Of a DNA stretch of 64,000 nt, positions 58,858-64,000 are shown in pieces. The stretch is from Combretum micranthum (Eukaryota > Streptophyta > Magnoliopsida > Myrtales > Combretaceae). Each line of letters starts with the position of its first letter. Positions within the stretch are counted from its first letter, which is position 1. The position numbers were made by a program, and so were the translations under genes. The stretch spans positions 2,914,001-2,978,000 of the forward strand of contig JAMXBD010000012.1 in NCBI GenBank assembly GCA_024138025.1, given 5' to 3'. The notes under the pieces were generated by a model. It saw nothing but the letters and a program-made list of their open reading frames with translations, did not search any database and was not told the origin of the DNA.

Positions 58858-58956
58858 AATTTTAGTCGCCGATGCACTAGCGAGAAAGGATCAACTTGGG
58901 CAAAAAGAAAACGATTCTTGTGGTGATATTTGCCGAGCAGTTTAGCTCATAAGTTG
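58858..58956. repeat. Third, short copy of the core of segment S, upstream of the protease
   Basis: ATTTTAGTCGCCGATGCACTAGCGAGAAAGGATCAACTTGGGCAAA, then after a variable A/T-rich gap GTGATATTTGCCGAGCAGTTTAGCTCATAAGTTGG. It matches 54299-54427 and 30228-30345, always in the same orientation. It lies about 1.15 kb upstream of the protease ATG. Being conserved beyond the surrounding DNA, it could be a promoter element or simply the edge of an old tandem duplication. Confidence 0.75.
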
Positions 58957-60623
58957 GAGAAAAGATTCAATAGGTAATACACAATACTTAAGTAATTATA
59001 GTGATGTATAACTATCAATAACTTTTTGATATGTGAACAACTAATTCTTTAAATTCATTTAAAGTTGAATTTCAAAATGGGAAAAAAAAAATCTCTTTTG
59101 CCAATAAATTGAGTAAATGAAGAAAACTTTTCAAATTCTTTTTACTACAATTTTCACATTCTCTTTCCTATTCTTTCTGCATTCAATCCTACAAAACTAA
59201 GCTCTTGAATTTTTATCGATTCACCCATAAAAAGCATTGACTTTGTCTTCTTTCTTTTTTTTTTTTTGTTTTCATTTTAAGTTATGTCTATTTGTAGTAT
59301 CACTTCTAGATTTCTTACTAATTGGAATAAGAAAAGGTTTGATTTTATGTGCTCTTTTTTCTTTGTTTTCTCATTTTCTTTTTCTTGTTTTTTTCCTCCT
59401 TTGGGATAGACTATTAGTCTATAGATTTTTTTTTTTTTCATTTTTCAATTTTTTTCTTTACTTTTTCTATTATTCGATAGATATCTTCATTATAGCATCA
59501 ATAATAAATTTTATATATAATCTCAAAATTAGGTATACCTTTTTGGTATTTGTTTGAGTTTTACATAATTTATAAACCTAATATTCTACTCCTAAACTCG
59601 GTTTTAATAGGCAAGTGCACCTATCATTTTAGTAGCATAGAGTAGAGTATGGGGTCGTCTCCACATGAAACATTTTCATGCACTAGTACTATTTTAATCT
59701 TCCTATTATCTAGCAGATCGATTAAGAGAATAAACTGGATGAAAGTTAATTAAGCTAAAATAAAGAACTACACTAAGTTATATGAATAACATAACACATA
59801 AAGACAAAACACAACAAACATAATCAGATTCATTCATTTCCTTAACATGAATTCACACATATGTTTCTCTAATGATTACTATCTGCAAGAATCCATTAAG
59901 CAAGCGAATGTTCTTCTTAGAAGCATTCACATCTAACAAAAAGTGTGTCTATCGAAATCTATTCCTGATTAACAGCCACTTTAATGTTGCATTAAGATTA
60001 AATTGTTTTTTGAATTCTCTAAACAAATATAGAAAGTCTCACCGTGGTATCTCTATCACTATGAGCAACTCGCCTAGTAAACAAGATCTATTCAATGGAG
60101 TCATCTCTCGATTTGTTCCATTGAAATTTGGTCAAGAAAGTGTTGCGCCTTCATTACTTCTTGAGATTATTAATTCTATTTACTAAAACTAGATAATTAT
60201 TAGATGAATTGAACTTTAATGATCAAATTCAAGTTAATCCTAGGAATAAATCCTATTCTCTACTCATATATAATGACAGAACAATAAATAAACAATAACA
60301 GAAAGAATCAACCCAATAGAAGAAAAGAGAGAGTAGAGAAAAGACAAAACCCCTTTTACTGAATTTGAATGAAGATTTGGAGTCTTGCACACACATGGAC
60401 AACATAAATCCTTTGACTTTTTCAAGTTCTTCAGGAAATATTACAACTTTCAAACAAATATAAGATCACCAACACATACCATGAGCAAAAACAATCACCA
60501 CGAACTAACCCTCTCCCTCCTTAGGAGGAGAGGTTCTACAAGATATCAAGGTCCTACAATTACAATGAAAGAGATGAAAGGGTGCAATAATGTCTCTCCC
60601 TTTATGTTGGAATGGGTGTGTGT

Positions 60624-60631
60624 ATTTTATA
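60624..60631 (-). promoter_or_regulatory. LTR TATA box
   Basis: TATAAAAT on minus within GATTATAAAATACACAC. It lies about 630 bases from the LTR start, suitable for a U3-R boundary. Confidence 0.5.
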
Positions 60632-60760
60632 ATCATCCAATTTCTTCAAAAGGCATCTGATGAGAATATACGACCTAAAGTAGAAGACATACTGTTTAGT
60701 GAAAAGAAACATAAAAGTCATATTCGTGCCTTTAAGTTATTGCGCCTCTTCAAGCTTCAG

Positions 60761-61060
60761 ATCACGGGCGACCAAAAGGGAGTGATTTATGCTGTGGTCA
60801 AATTTCTTCTTGTATCCACTTTAATCACGGGCGACCAAAAGGAAGTGATTTATGTTGTGGTCCATTTTTCTCCAAATTACGGTGACTAAATGGATGGGAT
60901 TCTTGCTGTTCTTTCAAATTCTCCTATCACGAGTTCTATCACGGCGATCAAAAGAGGGTGATTCTTGCTGTGATGAATTTTCTCCTTCTCCATTCTACAT
61001 CATGGACGACTAATTGGACGTGATTCTTATTGTGGCTGTATTTTTTCTCATCTCGCCCGT
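60761..61060. repeat. Five tandem units of 52-63 bp in the LTR
   Basis: Units begin at 60761, 60824, 60876, 60938 and 60999 with variants of ATCACGGGCGACCAAAAG, followed by GTGATT(T/C)(A/T)TGCTGTGG and a TTTCTCC spacer. ATCAC and GTGAT pair in most units, as do GACC and GGTC in the first two, so each could form a small hairpin. Confidence 0.85.
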
Positions 61061-61409
61061 GATTTGCCTTGAGATCTTGTCGCTTTGGAAATAATTGAGT
61101 TCTCTTTGCTCCAAATTACTCCAAAATATGTTATTATGGTCCAAAGTGACATGAATTGAAAATATTGTTGATTTAAGTATCAATCCTATAGAAATATAAC
61201 TAAAAGCCTAATTTTTACTTAATCAATCATTAAAATCATAGATAATTCATGTCTATCAGTATCTAACACTACTTGAAACAATTAACCTTAAACAAATTAG
61301 TTAGGCTCAATCAATAAATTATATATAACAAATTGTCTCCTTTCTATAAAATGTAAAGACAAAATAATAATGTCATACATCCTTTAGTAATTGCAAGTTT
61401 AAATGACTA

Positions 61410-63600
61410 CTCTCTTTGTTATCAGCAATGGTCCACCCGATTGCTTCCTTATGCTTTCTCATTATATCTTGAATGTTCTTGATCACCTATCAAAGAAAAT
61501 GAGATAATTATACGTATAGTATGATCAGTTCCAAGAAAGCATATTTTTCAAGAATTGGATGTTGTTTAAAGATGATTTTGACTCATTTCAATAGTGTCCA
61601 GCTCCTTAGAAACCCGCTCCGCTTTTTCCTTTTCAAATTCTTCATCACTCTATTCATCTATGTCTCTTAAAATGATTTCATGGCATTCTCTCCTATTTCC
61701 TCCTCAATAGATTTAGGTCTAAGCTCATTAATAACATCAATGCATAACAGGATTTTCTATTATCAGACTTTTTTAGATCACCATAAACATTAAAAGTTAC
61801 CTGTTTATCTTGTATTGTCAAAGTAAGCTTACCTTATTCCACATCAATTAAAGCTTTACCTGCTATAAGGAACGGTCTGCCAAGAATAATGGGTACCTCT
61901 CTATGCTCCTCCATTTCCAAAATCATAAAATCAATTGGAAATATGAATTCATCAACTGTAATTTGGACATTTTCCACAATATCCTTAGTGTATTTGACAC
62001 TTCTATCTTCAAGTTGCAAAGTAACAGAGGTCGCCTTGCAGTCTACTAGTCCAAGTTTCCTAAAAACCGATATGGGCATTAAATTTATACTAACACCTAA
62101 ATCAATAAGAACTTTATCAAAACTAAAATTTCCTATAGTGCAAAGAACAGTAAAAATCCCCTGATCTCTTTGTTTTCTGGGTAAATTAGATAAATCTTTC
62201 GAGAGAATCATAGAGCTTTCCCCTGTAAACATAATAGTTTCAAACTCATCATTTTGTTTATCAACTCCTTCCACCTTATTGCCACTCATCAGCATCATAG
62301 CATTAACACTTTAAAGTTTTTCTTAGTATTACTAGGTAAAGACCCTGATGGTCTATTACTCATTTGTTGAGTAATATGATTGATTTGCGCCTATAGGTTA
62401 TTGATGGTGGCTTCAGTCCTTTGCATAAAAGTCTTCATGAGGTCTTCCATTGTAGGATGAGGTTGTGGCATTCCAAATAGGACCTTGCTTTTAGAATCCA
62501 GTGATGATTTAAATGGATTACCCCTCCCCTTCCCCCCGAATTATAATTGTTTGCATAGGGTCCTTGATTATCCTATGAGAAATTGTAGACATAATTCACT
62601 TTCACTCCACTGGATGAGGATGAGAAGTTTCCATGAGGACATTGAAGAGATGATGTGGTCCTAAACATAACTTACAATACGCAAATTGATTAGTATTAAA
62701 GATTGTGCAGATGTGAGTTTACTAACCTAAGTGGTGAGAGCTAAGATTTGAGCACTCATCTGAGAAAAAGCCTCAGTGTCTTTAACAGTGCCACATTTGA
62801 TTTAGTTGTCTCACAATTCCAATTTTGTGCTAAGGCCATTTCTTCTATAAAGCACTTGCTTCATCATAGCTTTTACCCATTAGTGCACCTCCTGTAGCTG
62901 GATCAAGTAAGGATCTCAAATTTTCCTCCAAGCTGAAATGAAAATTTTCAATCAAGAGATTGTCAGGTGATCCATGATGTGGGTATTTTCTGATTGCTTC
63001 CTTAAATCTTTCCCATGTCTCATATAGTGATTCACCATGAAACTTGGGTGAAATTCGTTATCTCATTTCTCAATCTGGTAGTCCTTGCAGGTGGGAAATC
63101 TCTTTAGAAACTTTGTAGTAAGATTAGCCCATGTAGTGATGGATTCTTGTGGTAGAGAATGAAACCACGTCAATGCTTTATCCATTAAAGAGAAAGGAAA
63201 AAGCTGAAGTCTAATGGCACCATCAATAACACCATTTACCTTCATTGTGTTATGGTATTGAAGGAATTTAGTAATGTGTTCATCAGGACTATCATTAAGG
63301 TATCCTCAAACTAATGTGCTTCATTCATTTGGATGAAGGATGGTTTGATCTTAAAGTTGTTTGCCTGAACAACTAGTCTTCTAATAGCAGATCCCATGAA
63401 AGTGAGAATTATGTAATCCCAAAGTGATATGGCAGCATTTTGATTTTGATTGTTGTTTTCTTCTTCTGCCATTTTAATCTCTTGCACTTCCCCTCAGTTT
63501 CTGTTCTCTCTAATCAGTTGGTGCAAGGTACACTCAATCTCAGGATCTAATGATAGAAGCTCAGCACTCCTACTCCTGCACATACAATACTTGCATAGAG
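61410..63600 (-). pseudogene. Ty3/gypsy (Tat/Athila-like) gag-protease relic, cut at the start of reverse transcriptase
   Basis: Minus strand, several frames. Near 63560 SAELLSLDPEIE and MAEEENNNQNQN start gag. At 63245-63063 are GAIRLQLFPFSLMDKALTW and SLPQESITTWANLTTKFLKR (retrotransposon gag domain). Then come HGESLYETWERFKEAIRKYP and ATGGALMGKSYDEA (62850-63040) and a zinc-knuckle segment YCKLCLGPHHLFN (about 62680), whose last Cys is reached only by a frameshift. QPHPTMEDLMKTFMQRTEAT follows (about 62465). The 154-residue frame 62298-61834 is the retropepsin: the active-site motif is DLGVSINLMP (62103-62074; this clade typically has DLG instead of DSG), and IILGRPF follows near its end. 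YAFLGTDHTY and IQDIMRKHKEAIGWTIAD (about 61535-61420) are the linker just before reverse transcriptase; similarity ends abruptly at about 61415. Reverse transcriptase, RNase H and integrase are gone. Confidence 0.88.
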
Positions 63601-63671
63601 AACAATAACAATTCAAATTTAAATTCATCTAAACTACCAATAGAACTAAAAGTGGTCTATTAATAAGATAA

Positions 63672-63689
63672 TCCTTGGTAATGGCGCCA
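63672..63689 (-). other. Primer-binding site, tRNA-Asp type
   Basis: The minus strand reads TGGCGCCATTACCAAGGA, matching the 3' end complement of plant tRNA-Asp (TGGCGCCGTTGCCGGGGA) at 14 of 18 positions. Tat/Athila-type elements commonly use this primer. It lies between the LTR edge and gag in the expected order. Confidence 0.75.
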
Positions 63690-63703
63690 AAAACATGATC
63701 TGC

Positions 63704-64000
63704 AGCAAATGTAGATATAAAATAAAAGCGAATTCTACCAACAAGTGCATTGAGCCTGATCAAGTAATACAATAATGAGTAGAGCATCGTTCCCATGAGG
63801 ATTACTCAACTACCAAACTGGTATTAGATTCTACTAATATTTAGTCAAATAGTTTGATATAATTAATCTAGTTAACCTATGTTATCAAGATGAGTAGAGA
63901 GAGTGTTTGAGAGATAAATATCAATGGAAAGTGAGAAAAACAGAATCCACCCTAGTCTTGCTAATCAAATTGCTATTATGTTATAATAATCATTAGCTTT
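63704..64000 (-). mobile_element. 3' edge of the 5' LTR of the Ty3/gypsy relic (continues outside)
   Basis: Immediately upstream (minus sense) of the primer-binding site. It contains 'CCTCATGGGAACGATGCTCT' and 'CAATGCACTTGTTGG' on minus, the counterpart of the tail seen at 59621-59670 but clearly diverged from it. The start of the LTR is beyond the window. Confidence 0.65.

Larger units (their letters stand above)
59590..61258 (-). mobile_element. LTR of a Ty3/gypsy (Tat/Athila-type) element
   Basis: The sense strand is minus, starting TGATAGACATGAATTATC at 61258, a start often seen in this group. In sense order: repeats (60761-61060), a TATA box (TTATAAAATACACACACCC, about 60617-60632), 'GTTGCTCATAGTGATAGAGA', and near the end 'CATGTGGAGACGACCCCATA' followed by 'AGGTGCACTTGCC' (about 59621-59670), the conserved tail of such LTRs. 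The exact 3' end near 59590 is not defined. It may be the 3' LTR of the gag-protease relic that follows, but its tail differs clearly from the LTR edge at 63704, so a separate related family is as likely. Confidence 0.6.

Noticed and set aside
59237..59557. 106-residue Phe-rich plus-strand frame
   Set aside because: T-rich simple sequence; no start context or homology.

Overview
The window looks like nuclear DNA of a flowering plant, probably a eudicot. It is strongly AT-rich, and I found no intact protein-coding gene or RNA gene that I would defend. It is a dense pile of old, broken and nested transposable elements around one decayed host gene. Identifications rest on reading translations by eye against well-known plant families; no search was run.

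Layout. 1-3.98 kb: unassigned AT-rich DNA. 3.98-5.64 kb: a Ty1/copia gag-protease relic (+). 5.93-9.81 kb: a large solo-type LTR (family B, copy B1) with 5-bp target duplications TTATA. 9.81-13.35 kb: unassigned, including about four tandem copies of a 168-bp unit. 13.35-24.06 kb: LTR family A copies A1 (4.56 kb, target duplications GAATC) and A2; A2 is split by the inverted family B copy B2. 24.06-26.48 kb: remains of a plant transposase of the Transposase_24 (Ptta/En/Spm-associated) type. 26.7-31.45 kb: a short TIR element, a GAGGCGAG-palindrome segment, a 0.7-kb TIR element and a duplicated non-coding block. 31.45-34.8 kb: LTR copy B3. 34.8-35.9 kb: another LTR-like remnant. 35.9-40.95 kb: a second copy of the 27.8-kb segment, split by a 4.46-kb LTR (family E, target duplications ATTAT) that itself carries two TIR elements and a GC-rich island. 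42.6-50.04 kb: a 20-bp minisatellite followed by two head-to-tail family A LTRs (A3, A4). 51.9-53.4 kb: a Ty1/copia LTR with its primer-binding site (-). 54.1-59 kb: the duplicated block, then a papain-type cysteine protease pseudogene (-) with a fossil promoter and a third, short copy of part of the block upstream. 59.6-64 kb: an LTR with a TATA box and internal repeats, then a Ty3/gypsy gag-protease relic (-) with its primer-binding site and the edge of an LTR that runs out of the window.

How the parts relate. The protease pseudogene is the only clear host gene. It has kept its intron, splice signals, TATA box and C-terminal tail. It has lost both the catalytic and a disulphide cysteine (both now Ser), its His/Asn segment and its frame. 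A non-coding block upstream of it recurs at 54.3 and 30.2 kb, which suggests a former tandem cluster of paralogues later broken up by retroelements. Families A and B share an architecture (a CT-rich leader in both, a TATA box in A, a possible splice acceptor near the 3' end) expected of large Ty3/gypsy LTRs, probably Tekay/Del-like. In two family B copies an unbroken acidic 25-residue peptide follows the acceptor; this is the most unusual signal I found.
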